From Chryseomicrobium aureum (GTDB lineage: Bacteria > Bacillota > Bacilli > Bacillales_A > Planococcaceae): a stretch of 64,000 nt of DNA. The stretch is taken from NCBI RefSeq assembly GCF_016909155.1, contig NZ_JAFBFG010000003.1:62001-126000 (forward strand), written 5' to 3'. The notes under the pieces are model-generated. The model was given only the letters and a program-made list of their open reading frames with translations. It had not been told where the DNA came from and ran no database searches. The first letter of the stretch is position 1. Each line of letters starts with the position of its first letter. The position numbers and the translations under genes were made by a program. Positions 18,358-27,775 of this stretch are shown here, piece by piece.

Positions 18358-18879
18358 CATATCAATCCAGTAACGCCTCGTCAACTCACCGTCACCTGGA
18401 TCTACGCGCTTATCTTCTAGAACGCCTCCATTTTTCTCGATGACACCGGCAGATCCTAAGTTGTCATCTGTACAAGTGATGAGCACTCGCTCAATTCCAA
18501 ATTTCTCAGCATCTCTTAAAGCAAGGCGCAACATCTCACTCCCAAGCCCTTCTCTTCTACGTAAAGACGAAATTGAATACCCAATGTGGCCAGCGTAGTT
18601 ATATAAGTACTCATTCAAAGCTCTTCTGAAATTCAACATACCCACAACTTCGCCGGTCCTTGAATCGACTGCAACATATTGTTCGGTATGGACCCAACCT
18701 TTTTGGACGGTTTCCTCATAGCGATCTTTCTCCACTTGGTCGAGCCATAGCTCTAAACTTTCTGCTTTGACAAGTTGCGAACTCCCATGAATACCATTCG
18801 GACTCTCTGGAAAGAGGTCGCGAAATGCTTCAATTGCAGGAATATGTTCTTTTGTAGGAATTATTAACTCAATGGTCAT
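18334..18879 (-). CDS. GNAT family N-acetyltransferase
   Basis: The 181-residue product has the GNAT core: strand GEVVGMLNFRRAL, then GHIGYSISSLRRREGLGSEML, the acetyl-CoA pyrophosphate-binding RRxGLG loop, and the late motif CTDDNLGSAGVIEKNGG. The substrate is not known. The ATG at 18879 has AGAGAGA about 7 bases upstream; a second ATG at 18885 would lie too close to it, and the frame stays open to 18945. It stands alone, convergent with the small membrane protein gene. Confidence 0.88.
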   Translation of the reverse strand: MTIELIIPTKEHIPAIEAFRDLFPESPNGIHGSSQLVKAESLELWLDQVEKDRYEETVQKGWVHTEQYVAVDSRTGEVVGMLNFRRALNEYLYNYAGHIGYSISSLRRREGLGSEMLRLALRDAEKFGIERVLITCTDDNLGSAGVIEKNGGVLEDKRVDPGDGELTRRYWIDMKKTAALK

Positions 18880-18984
18880 TGGCATTCTCTCTTTCTGGGA
18901 AAAATGGATTTTTACTAGTTTATCAGTAGTCACGTGATGTGTCACTAGAGGTTTTTTCTTTTATCTGGTAGCTAATTTCCATTT

Positions 18985-19031
18985 GGTGCCTGTCACCATT
19001 TACCATCTGTTTCCATATGGTGCCTGTCACC
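18985..19031 (-). repeat. Family A element, direct order (reverse orientation)
   Basis: GGTGCCTGTCACC at 18985-18997 and 19019-19031, 34 bases apart. Confidence 0.92.
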
Positions 19032-19159
19032 CTGTTATTTCACAGAATAGTTTGTATATATCATCTGAATACGCTACACTTTAATTGGAATCATTTGGTT
19101 CCACTATCCCCTACACTGGCGAACTCCTTCCCCTAAACCACTTAGAAAGAAGGAATCCC

Positions 19160-19747
19160 ATGTTGACCTCACCAGCTTCATCCACTGCAAATGACGAAGA
19201 ACTTCGTATGATTTTGCGCGCCTTTCGTTACCACTTCGCCCAACAAGATGCTCGAAAAGTAACTCGCGTTTATTCGAATGCTACTCTGGAATACCTTACA
19301 ATTCACAAACCGAAAACACTCCTCGAACTTTTGCGTGTTCCTGGCATCACTCTGAACAAAGCCGAAGAATTTGGAGAAGACTTGTTGGAAGTCATTCATC
19401 GGCATATGACCAGGCAACTTCCTCTCATTGATCTGACGCATATCCCACGGACAGCTTCCTTTTCATCACCACTCCTCGAGACAGTGTTGGACGAAACGAG
19501 TGAAAATGTGAAGCGCGCTTTACGTGAGTTTCGTAATAGCGAATCAAAAGCGAATGGCCAGCCTGCATACATTATTTTCACTAATCAAACACTTATAGAC
19601 ATTGCCATTCAAAAGCCCACGACACTAGAGGAATTAGGAACTATTTATGGCATCGGCCCTCGAAAAATTCAGGATTATGGCGAAGCGATTTTAGCCATTG
19701 TTCAAAAAGCAGCGGTGGAGTCAGAAGTAGAACCTGCAAAAGCCTAG
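19160..19747 (+). CDS. Protein with two HRDC-like domains
   Basis: The 195-residue product has two copies of the helicase-and-RNaseD C-terminal fold. The second (about residues 130-185) is clear: AYIIFTNQTLIDIA, then KPTTLEELGTIYGIGPRK, then YGEAIL. The first (about 12-75) is diverged but keeps KPKTLLELLRVPGI. HRDC domains bind nucleic acids in RecQ and RNase D, but no helicase or nuclease domain is present here. The ATG at 19160 follows AAGAAGG. Its role is probably nucleic-acid binding; nothing nearby says more. Confidence 0.8.
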   Translation: MLTSPASSTANDEELRMILRAFRYHFAQQDARKVTRVYSNATLEYLTIHKPKTLLELLRVPGITLNKAEEFGEDLLEVIHRHMTRQLPLIDLTHIPRTASFSSPLLETVLDETSENVKRALREFRNSESKANGQPAYIIFTNQTLIDIAIQKPTTLEELGTIYGIGPRKIQDYGEAILAIVQKAAVESEVEPAKA

Positions 19748-19754
19748 CAAGCAT

Positions 19755-19787
19755 CCCATCCCTTGAATGATTCAGGGATGGGTTTTC
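19755..19787 (+). terminator. Intrinsic terminator after the HRDC gene
   Basis: CCCATCCCT/AGGGATGGG stem (19755-19782) followed by TTTTC. Confidence 0.85.
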
Positions 19788-19807
19788 TACTTTTCAAGAA
19801 ACTTGAT

Positions 19808-19854
19808 GGTGCCTGTCACCATTTACCAGCAGTTCCCATTTGGTGCCTGTCACC
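19808..19854 (-). repeat. Family A element upstream of RAYT 1
   Basis: GGTGCCTGTCACC at 19808 and 19842, 34 bases apart, direct order. It is the left-hand flank of the transposase gene at 19945. Confidence 0.92.
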
Positions 19855-19944
19855 CCTATAGACTCAGAGATCAAAAATGCGTTATTCCCAATTGATTCCA
19901 TACTGTGGTAATGTGAATGCATTCTATTTGAAAGGAGGGGCTAT

Positions 19945-20583
19945 ATGCCTCGAAAAAAAAGAGCATTTCAACCCAATCATTTTTATCATTGTATTATGCG
20001 CGGAAACAACCGCCACAACGTTTATCCAACAGAGCTGGATATGCTGGAGCTCACTCGATCCTTTGAACTTGCACATGAACGTTATCCTTTTCAAATTGTT
20101 GCATACTGTTTCATGTCAAATCATTACCACATTCTGATTCGTGAAGAACACGGTAATCTCTCTAAAATAATGGCGCTTGTCAATAAACGCTATAGCGATC
20201 ATTACCGAAAACGCTATGACTTTATCGGTCGTATTTATCAGCAAAGATTTTGGGCGTTTGCAGTGCGTACTCCTCGCAAAGTTTTGGAAACTAGTGCCTA
20301 CATTCACCGAAACCCGATTCAGACCCAAGTACCAATGGTTGAGGATTTGAAAGACTATCCCCACAGCAGTTTTCCTCATTATGTTTCTTCAGAAAAGAAA
20401 GCTCCTAAATTCTTAGACCTTACCTACTTACCCAACTTACTGTATTATCCTTTTGAAAAGACAACTACTAGTTATGTTGATTTTGTTTTACATCGAACCT
20501 TTTTTGCAATTGAAAATGGAGTGGAATTAGAAGAGTATGATTCTCGTCAACTACTTCCTTTTGTTAGTTTAGAGAAAAAGTAA
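19945..20583 (+). CDS. REP-associated tyrosine transposase (RAYT 1)
   Basis: This 212-residue protein belongs to the Y1 HUH transposase family (IS200-like): amino-terminal NHFYHCIMRGNNRHNVY, the HUH motif H60-Y-H62 in FMSNHYHILI, a tyrosine-rich helix (Y83, Y87, Y91), and the RAYT signature YIHRNPI. RAYTs are single-copy genes that act on short palindromic repeats in trans instead of moving themselves. GAAAGGAGG precedes the ATG. Family A repeats lie on both sides (19808-19854 and, 4 bases past the stop, 20587-20633), marking them as its likely substrate. It is about 60% like RAYT 2 by eye. Confidence 0.92.
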   Translation: MPRKKRAFQPNHFYHCIMRGNNRHNVYPTELDMLELTRSFELAHERYPFQIVAYCFMSNHYHILIREEHGNLSKIMALVNKRYSDHYRKRYDFIGRIYQQRFWAFAVRTPRKVLETSAYIHRNPIQTQVPMVEDLKDYPHSSFPHYVSSEKKAPKFLDLTYLPNLLYYPFEKTTTSYVDFVLHRTFFAIENGVELEEYDSRQLLPFVSLEKK

Positions 20584-20586
20584 CTA

Positions 20587-20633
20587 GGTGACAGGCACCA
20601 TTTACCATCAGTTTCCATTTGGTGCCTGTCACC
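20587..20633. repeat. Family A element, inverted order (REPIN), after RAYT 1
   Basis: GGTGACAGGCACC at 20587 and its inverse at 20621, 34 bases apart. The hairpin could also act as the RAYT 1 terminator, but no T-run follows. Confidence 0.93.
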
Positions 20634-20781
20634 ATATCTTAAACCCAAAACTGTATCTTATAACCCATTTTTACTGTATAATTCTTTAGACATATATAGT
20701 TCTATAAACAACTAGAAACATTCCATATACCTCCATTTCAACTGATTTTTTGAACTGTTTGTCTGACGGAAAGGATGATTG

Positions 20782-21795
20782 ATGATGAACCCTGACATGC
20801 AAGATTGGAACAGTGGCCTTATTATTTTGATCGGTATAAGTATACTTTTGCTCGTTGCCCTTATTTTTAGTTTAAAACATCAACGAAAGCTACATAATCA
20901 ACTCGACGATTCGGAAGTTCGCTTTCAAGCTCTGATTGAATCGGCCCACGACGCCATTATCGTCACGGACATAGATGGGGCGGTTGTACAATGGAACAGA
21001 GGTGCTGAACGACTTTTCGGTTATACAAAGTCCACGATGATTGGCACACCCATTTTCACTGTCGTCCCGAAACAAATTCAACCTTCCTACAAACAAGCCA
21101 TCACAGAATTTTTAAAGCTCGAAGACTCATCAAATTTTGATCGTATGATTGAAACACTTGGCCTCACAAATAAAGGGCGGGAGTTTCCCATTGAGGTCAG
21201 TATTGGAACATGGACCATTCGAGAAGGTCGTTTTATCAGTTTCATCTTAAGAGATATCACGGATCGCAAGCTTGAAGAAGCACAGTTAAAGGACCTCATT
21301 TATTTGGACGATCTGACAGGGCTTCCTAACCGCCGTATGTTCACAAATCGCTTGCACTCCTTATTAGCGCGTTCGGAAAAACGGAACACTTCATTTGCTC
21401 TTCTGTATTTGGATTTAGACAACTTCAAACAAGTGAACGATCAGCATGGTCATCTTGTTGGTGACGAACTTCTTATTCAACTCAGCACGCGTATTTACAA
21501 AAAGCTCGGTCTATATGACACGCTCGCTCGGACCGGGGGCGATGAGTTCCTATTTCTTCTAGCGGATAAAGATGAACAGGAAACCAAACAATTTGTTGAG
21601 TGGCTTAGTTCAAGTTTTGAAACACCTTTCGAAGTGGAGGGTAAGCATTTTACAATCACCTGCTCGATTGGTATAAGCATGTACCCTAAAGACGGGATTG
21701 ATGCAGACCGACTTCTTCGCAATGCAGACACGGCACTTTATCAAGTGAAAGCAAAAGATAAAAATGGTTATCGATTTTATTCGAGAGTAAATTAG
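20782..21795 (+). CDS. Membrane-bound PAS-GGDEF diguanylate cyclase
   Basis: One membrane segment (about residues 11-30), a PAS domain (about 43-160, with DAIIVTDIDGAVVQWNRGAERLFGY) and a GGDEF domain with intact active site TGGDEF at residues 251-256 and DDLTGLPNRR at its entry. It should make cyclic di-GMP from GTP. The inhibitory RxxD site that normally lies before GGDEF reads GLYD, so product feedback may be lost. The frame opens with TTG-ATG-ATG; the ATG at 20782 has GAAAGGA before it at good spacing. It is a single-gene unit. Confidence 0.92.
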   Translation: MMNPDMQDWNSGLIILIGISILLLVALIFSLKHQRKLHNQLDDSEVRFQALIESAHDAIIVTDIDGAVVQWNRGAERLFGYTKSTMIGTPIFTVVPKQIQPSYKQAITEFLKLEDSSNFDRMIETLGLTNKGREFPIEVSIGTWTIREGRFISFILRDITDRKLEEAQLKDLIYLDDLTGLPNRRMFTNRLHSLLARSEKRNTSFALLYLDLDNFKQVNDQHGHLVGDELLIQLSTRIYKKLGLYDTLARTGGDEFLFLLADKDEQETKQFVEWLSSSFETPFEVEGKHFTITCSIGISMYPKDGIDADRLLRNADTALYQVKAKDKNGYRFYSRVN

Positions 21796-21850
21796 ACGAA
21801 TGAAAAGGAAACCTCTCGTCCTGAGAACCGGAAATCGGAACATGTGACTG

Positions 21851-21897
21851 GGTGACAGGCACCATCTGGGAACTGGTGGAAAATGGTGACAGGCACC
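21851..21897 (+). repeat. Family A element, direct order
   Basis: GGTGACAGGCACC at 21851 and 21885, 34 bases apart, between two convergent genes. Confidence 0.92.
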
Positions 21898-21918
21898 GCA
21901 CAAAACTCAAAATAAAAA

Positions 21919-21960
21919 CCGTATCCAAAACCTTTCAAAGGTTTCGGATACGGATTTTTT
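21919..21960. terminator. Bidirectional intrinsic terminator
   Basis: CCGTATCC/GGATACGG stem with inner AACCTTT/AAAGGTT pairs, an A-run on the left and a T-run on the right. It lies directly after the HEAT gene stop and may serve both convergent genes. Confidence 0.85.
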
Positions 21961-22409
21961 TATTTCTTCGGCAAGTTCATGTATTTGTTTTCAATCCACG
22001 TATCGAACTTCTCTCCATGCTCGTAGTGCATCGTGTCATACATTTCAGGGTTTGCGGATTGGAAAGCTTCTTTGAAGGCATCGAGTTCAAACTCATCCAT
22101 TTCCGTTTCACGCTTCACTTGATGGAACACTTTTGTGAAATCACTGTTTTTGTATTTCGTGTTCTTTTTGGAAAGTGTGATCTTCTGGCCATCTTTTTTC
22201 AAGTTTAAGCGGTTTGCGATGTTCACTGCTTCTTCTTTCACCGCATAAACGCGGTCATGTAGCGCTAAGCTGATAATTGTATCGTGCGCTTTTGGTGTGT
22301 CATATTTCTCTAATTCTTTCACTGCGTTCAGACGTGTTTCCCAGCTCGAGCGGTCGCGTGCTTGGCCAATCCATTCAGAAACAGTTTGTTCATTGGTGTT
22401 TTCAGTCAT
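21960..22409 (-). CDS. HEAT-repeat-like small protein
   Basis: The 149-residue product begins with two helical repeats of HEAT type (about residues 22-70: SSWETRLNAVKELEKY, then DTIISLALHDRVYAVKEEAV), followed by a charged tail. HEAT repeats are protein-binding scaffolds. No catalytic motif is seen. A GAGGAGAG lies 6 bases before the ATG. It is transcribed alone, with a good terminator directly after the stop. Confidence 0.75.
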   Translation of the reverse strand: MTENTNEQTVSEWIGQARDRSSWETRLNAVKELEKYDTPKAHDTIISLALHDRVYAVKEEAVNIANRLNLKKDGQKITLSKKNTKYKNSDFTKVFHQVKRETEMDEFELDAFKEAFQSANPEMYDTMHYEHGEKFDTWIENKYMNLPKK

Positions 22410-22545
22410 GGTAATCTCTCCTCATTCGAAACTGGAAGGGGTTTTTTCTCGATCCCAGTAGTGTCCATTAAGTATAGTCGTTTGCAGCGTTTGATACAAA
22501 TGACTGAAAATAGTGTGATTGATGATTGGGTTTCACTTCCAAATA

Positions 22546-22592
22546 GGGACAGGCACTATTTGGAAGCAGGTGGAAAATAGGGACAGGCACTA
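22546..22592 (+). repeat. Family A variant element
   Basis: Half-sites read GGGACAGGCACTA at 22546 and 22580, both changed in the same way and still 34 bases apart. The shared change suggests that the copies were homogenised or spread as a subfamily. Confidence 0.88.
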
Positions 22593-22607
22593 TTTGGATA
22601 TTGCCCC

Positions 22608-22641
22608 GCAAAAAGAGCTGAAATCAAATTGATTTCAACTC
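22608..22641 (-). terminator. Intrinsic terminator after the M20 peptidase gene
   Basis: On the minus strand GAGTTGAAATCA/TGATTTCAGCTC forms a stem with a three-base loop, followed by TTTTTGC. Confidence 0.85.
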
Positions 22642-22650
22642 CTCGTTTAT

Positions 22651-23832
22651 TTAGGCAAACTGCTTTGAATTCTCTTTCGCACTCGCAACTTTACGCTCAT
22701 TTTGACGAGACAATTCTCGGATTGTTTCGGCTAGAAGTAACGTTCGTTCTGGTAGGGATTCAACTAAAACATTTTCGCCCTCGTTGTGCATTTTGTCTCC
22801 AATAGGGCCCATCCCATCGATCGTCGCTACACCAAGGTAAGACGGGAATGAAGCGTCTGAGCCACCACCCGTATGTGTATCCGTCACTGTGATACCGTGT
22901 TTTTCTCCAACACTTTTTACAATGGCCAATAGCTCTTGGTTTTTCTCATCGAATTCCATCGGTGGACGATTGATTCCGCCTTCTAAATCGATGCTCGTAC
23001 CTTCCACATCCGATTCCGCACAAATGGTCTCAATCTGTTCCGTGACATCGCGCCCCTGCTTTTTGTTCCGAACGCGCACATCCACGTACCCCACCGCAGA
23101 GTCTGGAATGACACTTGTGGAGCGCCCACCTTCAATCTTCCCAACGTTGATTGAGACTCCATTGTCATGGTCAGAAAGCTGGTGGAGTTTTGTAATTTTG
23201 TAGGCAAGTTCTTGAATCGCACTTACGCCTTCTTTTGGCGCAACACCGGAATGGGCCGCTTTTCCGCGTACGCGCATAATGTAGCGCCCCCCACCTCGGC
23301 GTGACGACACAACTGAACCATCTTTTCGAGCGGGTTCCATAACAAGCGCATAATCAACTAGTCGACTGTAGTGTTCGATTAATTTACGTGACGCGCGAGA
23401 GCCGATCTCTTCATCCGCATTTAAGATGATGACGACATTTTTTAAAGCATCCGGGTCCAAAGACTGCAGATATTTCATTGCGTATAAAAGGCTGATTTGG
23501 CTTGCTTTCATATCAGCAACTCCAGGACCATAAGCATATCCATTTTCAATTCGGAATGGGCGTTCTTTTGCTGTACCTTCTGGGAACACCGTGTCCATAT
23601 GGGCAATAACTAAAATTTTGGGGTCTTTTACAGATTTGTGTTTCAACACTAAGTTGTTACCCAGTGTTTTATTTTCATGAATCTTTACTGTGAAACCAAT
23701 CTTTTTGTATTCACGGGCTAGACGGTCGCCCACTTCATCGACTCCAGCTTTAAACCTGGAACCACTATCAATATTTACGATTTCTTCGAGTTTAGTGAGC
23801 ATCTCTGGCAACTGTGTCCTGAAATAATGCAT
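22651..23832 (-). CDS. M20 family metallopeptidase, glutamate carboxypeptidase type
   Basis: The 393-residue enzyme has the two-zinc M20 motifs: AHMDTVFPEG (zinc His and catalytic Asp), GPGVADMK (bridging Asp), ADEEIGS (catalytic Glu and zinc Glu), VMEPAR, and the final zinc His in KMHNEGEN. The dimerisation domain contains GKAAHSGV. The closest described group is the glutamate carboxypeptidase/CPG2 type that releases carboxyl-terminal glutamate from peptides or folates. There is no signal peptide. AAGGAGAG precedes the ATG, and the gene is monocistronic. The exact substrate is uncertain. Confidence 0.9.
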   Translation of the reverse strand: MHYFRTQLPEMLTKLEEIVNIDSGSRFKAGVDEVGDRLAREYKKIGFTVKIHENKTLGNNLVLKHKSVKDPKILVIAHMDTVFPEGTAKERPFRIENGYAYGPGVADMKASQISLLYAMKYLQSLDPDALKNVVIILNADEEIGSRASRKLIEHYSRLVDYALVMEPARKDGSVVSSRRGGGRYIMRVRGKAAHSGVAPKEGVSAIQELAYKITKLHQLSDHDNGVSINVGKIEGGRSTSVIPDSAVGYVDVRVRNKKQGRDVTEQIETICAESDVEGTSIDLEGGINRPPMEFDEKNQELLAIVKSVGEKHGITVTDTHTGGGSDASFPSYLGVATIDGMGPIGDKMHNEGENVLVESLPERTLLLAETIRELSRQNERKVASAKENSKQFA

Positions 23833-23970
23833 CCTTTATCTCTCCTTGTTTTGGTAAATCTATAATCTCTAGCTTAACATATAAACGAATTCTTATTTCT
23901 TTATGTTCCCAGATTTCACACCAAAAAAACTTTTTTTGATACTTTTTTGTTCTTTATGGTAGTAAGAAGG

Positions 23971-24017
23971 GGTGACAGGCACCAAATGGGAGCTACTTCC
24001 AAATGGTGACAGGCACC
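23971..24017 (+). repeat. Family A element, direct order
   Basis: GGTGACAGGCACC at 23971 and 24005, 34 bases apart, in the gap between two divergent genes. Confidence 0.92.
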
Positions 24018-24086
24018 AAAACTATCATTTAATGATAACATAGTAGTTATTGAATTTAATGATTACCTAATTAGTGGAGGGAATGT

Positions 24087-24923
24087 ATGAGGAAGAACCA
24101 AGAGCTTTATGAATTTATTCGTGATCGCGCGGACGATCTGACCGAAAACTGGTACAATTCGCTCGATAAGGACCGAAATGGCGTGTATGGCACTCAAAAC
24201 CCCGATGAAATCAAGTTATTGAAAGCTCAAAACAAGTCTTTTCATCTATTATTTGCAAAGTTATTTGATCCTGAAATGATAAATTATGACGAAGAAGTGC
24301 ATCGGTGGGTAGACAGTATTTCCAAAGATACAGCCCATCAAATGACACCGCTAGAAGACATCATCGCGGAATTTTTCCGAATCGAGACGCAATACATGCA
24401 GTTGATTGAGAAATATGTCATAGCCAACGCGGACCAATTTTCTGCAATCGAGGTCATGAAGTGGTCGAAAGGTGTAACAGACTCTGTAAACGGAATTATT
24501 TTAGAGTTCACACATAAGCATACGGAAGCTGCAGAAAAGCGCTTGAATGCGCAACAAGAAATGATTGTGGAAATGAGTGCGCCTGTCATCCGGTTGACTG
24601 ACAACATCGGCTTACTCCCATTAATCGGAGAAATCACAACATATCGTGCGCAAGTCATTTTCGAGAAAGCATTGACGCAATGTGCGGAAAAGAAATTCGA
24701 GCGACTGTTCATTGATTTATCAGGCGTACCTATTATCGATACAATGGTTGCCCATCAAATCTTCCAACTGATCAAGGGACTGCGCTTGATCGGTGTGCAG
24801 ACCTCACTTTCTGGAATGAGCCCTGAAATTGCGCAGACCGCTGTGCACCTAGGGTTGGATTTTAAAGACATCAAAATGCACAGTTCACTTTCACGTGCGT
24901 TAGAGTTATATATACACGATTAA
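24087..24923 (+). CDS. RsbR-type stressosome protein
   Basis: RsbR paralogues sense stress and release RsbT to switch on sigma-B. The 278-residue product has an amino-terminal non-haem globin-like sensor (about 1-150) and a STAS domain (about 160-278). T184/T185 in GEITTYRA and T219 in IIDTMVAH lie where RsbT phosphorylates RsbRA. GGAGGG precedes the ATG. The gene stands alone, with no rsbS, rsbT or sigB here, so it is probably an extra paralogue that joins stressosomes made from genes elsewhere, like RsbRB-RsbRD in B. subtilis. Confidence 0.9.
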   Translation: MRKNQELYEFIRDRADDLTENWYNSLDKDRNGVYGTQNPDEIKLLKAQNKSFHLLFAKLFDPEMINYDEEVHRWVDSISKDTAHQMTPLEDIIAEFFRIETQYMQLIEKYVIANADQFSAIEVMKWSKGVTDSVNGIILEFTHKHTEAAEKRLNAQQEMIVEMSAPVIRLTDNIGLLPLIGEITTYRAQVIFEKALTQCAEKKFERLFIDLSGVPIIDTMVAHQIFQLIKGLRLIGVQTSLSGMSPEIAQTAVHLGLDFKDIKMHSSLSRALELYIHD

Positions 24924-24928
24924 ATGAA

Positions 24929-24965
24929 ACTAGAGTAGCCAACTGAGGTTGCTCTAGTTTTTTTG
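24929..24965 (+). terminator. Intrinsic terminator after the rsbR-like gene
   Basis: ACTAGAG(T)AGC/GCTCTAGT stem followed by TTTTTTT. Confidence 0.88.
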
Positions 24966-24981
24966 GAATGTATCCCCAATT

Positions 24982-25028
24982 GGTGACAGGCACCAATTGG
25001 GAACTGGTGGAAAATGGTGACAGGCACC
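24982..25028 (+). repeat. Family A element, direct order
   Basis: GGTGACAGGCACC at 24982 and 25016, 34 bases apart. Confidence 0.92.
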
Positions 25029-25097
25029 CCCAAAAAGTTTCATTCAACTATTCAAACTCTAAAAACTCACCTCTTGTAGATAACCTTCTAAATGCCA

Positions 25098-25130
25098 AAA
25101 GCACCTCCGCCACAGCGGAGGTGCTTCCTT
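25098..25130. terminator. Strong hairpin, possible terminator
   Basis: A perfect 12-bp stem AAGCACCTCCGC/GCGGAGGTGCTT with a four-base loop, flanked by AAA on the left and TCCTT on the right. It lies between two family A copies in a 303-base gap at the end of the sugar-acid operon. The T-run is short, so strength is uncertain. Confidence 0.6.
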
Positions 25131-25160
25131 GACTCTAAAATTGGATGTAATATCCCAGAT

Positions 25161-25207
25161 AGTGCCTGTCACTAAATGGGAGTGATTCCCATTTGGTGAC
25201 AGGCACC
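25161..25207. repeat. Family A element, inverted order
   Basis: AGTGCCTGTCACT at 25161 and GGTGACAGGCACC at 25195, 34 bases apart, opposite orientation to the usual REPIN (tails inward). It lies 20 bases past the end of the sugar-acid operon. Confidence 0.9.
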
Positions 25208-25226
25208 CATTAAGTACTCTAATCAT

Positions 25227-25859
25227 TTACGATTTGCTCATCAATACACTACGGATTGCCTGTGCCTCGATCCGTGGGGTATTGTTAGCAGTTATACCGC
25301 TCCCAACTATTGCTACATCAATGCGTGTAGCGTCCAAATAGTGAGCACGCTCTAAGTTGATACCCCCTGCGATGTAGATGGTTACGTTATCTAAACCACT
25401 CACTAAATTGATGTGTGTAAGAACGGAAGTGTCCCCTTTTGATTGCATATCTTTGCCGATATGAAGACAGAAATGACGTGCACCGAGCTCATAAAGTGCT
25501 CGAACTTTTGCGGGGTCTGAACAATTTAACAGGTCGATCACGATCTCGCCCTCAAACTCCTTCGCAACTAGTAACATATCTTGAATCGTTTGATCCGCGG
25601 CAAATGCCATTGCAGTAACGTAGCTAGCACCCGCTTCAAAAGCTTGATAGGCTTCGTGTCTACCTGCATCACACGTTTTCATGTCAACAAAAAGAGATTT
25701 ATCCGGAAATTGCTTATGAATGTCTCGCACAATTGCCATCCCGTATTCTTTGATGACACCAGTTCCAATTTCAACAATATCCACGAACTCAGCAGTTTCT
25801 TCAATCAATGAAAAGCACTCTTCACGTGTCAGGCGATCTAGAGCCAATTGTAGTTTCAT
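25227..25859 (-). CDS. 3-hexulose-6-phosphate synthase-like decarboxylase-fold enzyme
   Basis: The 210-residue protein belongs to the orotidine monophosphate decarboxylase superfamily group of HPS and 3-keto-L-gulonate-6-phosphate decarboxylase. EIGTGVIKEYG and the metal-site motif DMKTCDAG look more like HPS, which joins formaldehyde to ribulose 5-phosphate or runs in reverse. It is the last gene of the operon, two bases after the mannonate oxidoreductase gene. A cognate isomerase gene lies at 33375-33917 in the same operon. In this context it may split or decarboxylate a sugar-acid-derived phosphate instead (inference). Confidence 0.85.
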   Translation of the reverse strand: MKLQLALDRLTREECFSLIEETAEFVDIVEIGTGVIKEYGMAIVRDIHKQFPDKSLFVDMKTCDAGRHEAYQAFEAGASYVTAMAFAADQTIQDMLLVAKEFEGEIVIDLLNCSDPAKVRALYELGARHFCLHIGKDMQSKGDTSVLTHINLVSGLDNVTIYIAGGINLERAHYLDATRIDVAIVGSGITANNTPRIEAQAIRSVLMSKS

Positions 25860-25861
25860 AA

Positions 25862-26695
25862 TCAGACTCCTGAATAGGCCATGAACCCGCCATCGACAGG
25901 TACAGTCACTCCTGTGACAAAGCCTGAATAGCGCTCGTCAACGAGCCAAAGCATGGTACCAAGTAAGTCTTCAGGTTTACCGAAACGACGCATTGGTGTA
26001 TGTGTCATGATTTTGTGTGAGCGATCTGTCAGACTTCCATCTTCATTCGTTAATAGTTTACGATTTTGCTCAGTTAGGAAAAACCCTGGTGCTAATGCGT
26101 TGACACGCAAACCAGCCTCTGCAAAATGAACAGCCATCCACATCGTAAAATTGTTGATGGATGCTTTTGCAGCGCTATAAGCAGGAACTTTTGTCATAGG
26201 TGAGTAAGCACTCATCGATGAAATATTCAAAATGACAGGATTCTTAGATTTTAACAACTCTTTTCCAAACACTTGAGAAGTCAAAAATGTTCCCGTGAAA
26301 TTCAAGTCAAACACTTTAGAGAAAGCTTGAGCATCCATATCGAAAAATGTTTGCGACGCGTCCCCTTCTCCAAATACTTCGTTTGTAGTCGTAGCCCCAG
26401 GTTGATTCCCGCCTGCTCCTGTAATTAAAATATCTACTTGTCCAAAAGAAGCAATTATCTGGTCACGAACCTGTTCAAGTGATGGACGGTCGAGAACGTC
26501 AGCTGAGTAAGCGACCGCTTCCCCTCCCAGTGCTCGAATCTCATCTACGATGATTTGACCTTTTTCAAGTGTGCGATTGATGAGTGCGATACGTACGCCC
26601 TGTTTTGCTAATTCCTTTGCCATAGCGGAACACAATACGCCGCTTCCACCTGTAATGACAGCAGCTCGCCCTCTTAAGTTCTCATGTGTATACAT
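25862..26695 (-). CDS. uxuB: SDR family D-mannonate oxidoreductase
   Basis: This 277-residue short-chain dehydrogenase has the NAD(P)-binding motif TGGSGVLCSAM, the structural GAGGNQPGAT segment that marks the mannonate oxidoreductase group, and the catalytic Ser/Tyr/Lys in SSMSAYSPMTKVPAYSAAK. It should interconvert D-fructuronate and D-mannonate, feeding the dehydratase encoded just upstream (6-base gap). It is unrelated in fold to the long-chain E. coli UxuB, but equals the Gram-positive type. The gene symbol is by function. Confidence 0.85.
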   Translation of the reverse strand: MYTHENLRGRAAVITGGSGVLCSAMAKELAKQGVRIALINRTLEKGQIIVDEIRALGGEAVAYSADVLDRPSLEQVRDQIIASFGQVDILITGAGGNQPGATTTNEVFGEGDASQTFFDMDAQAFSKVFDLNFTGTFLTSQVFGKELLKSKNPVILNISSMSAYSPMTKVPAYSAAKASINNFTMWMAVHFAEAGLRVNALAPGFFLTEQNRKLLTNEDGSLTDRSHKIMTHTPMRRFGKPEDLLGTMLWLVDERYSGFVTGVTVPVDGGFMAYSGV

Positions 26696-26700
26696 GGTGT

Positions 26701-27771
<1,071 letters not shown>

Positions 27772-27775
27772 CGTG

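Noticed and set aside
17236-25207. CRISPR array, because of short repeats at regular 34-bp spacing
   Set aside because: The copies are isolated pairs in separate gaps with conserved spacers; there are no varied spacers, no array and no cas genes.
25227-25859. 3-keto-L-gulonate-6-phosphate decarboxylase (UlaD) as the first-choice name
   Set aside because: Motifs (EIGT, DMKTCDAG) lean to 3-hexulose-6-phosphate synthase and a matching isomerase gene is in the operon; kept as an alternative.
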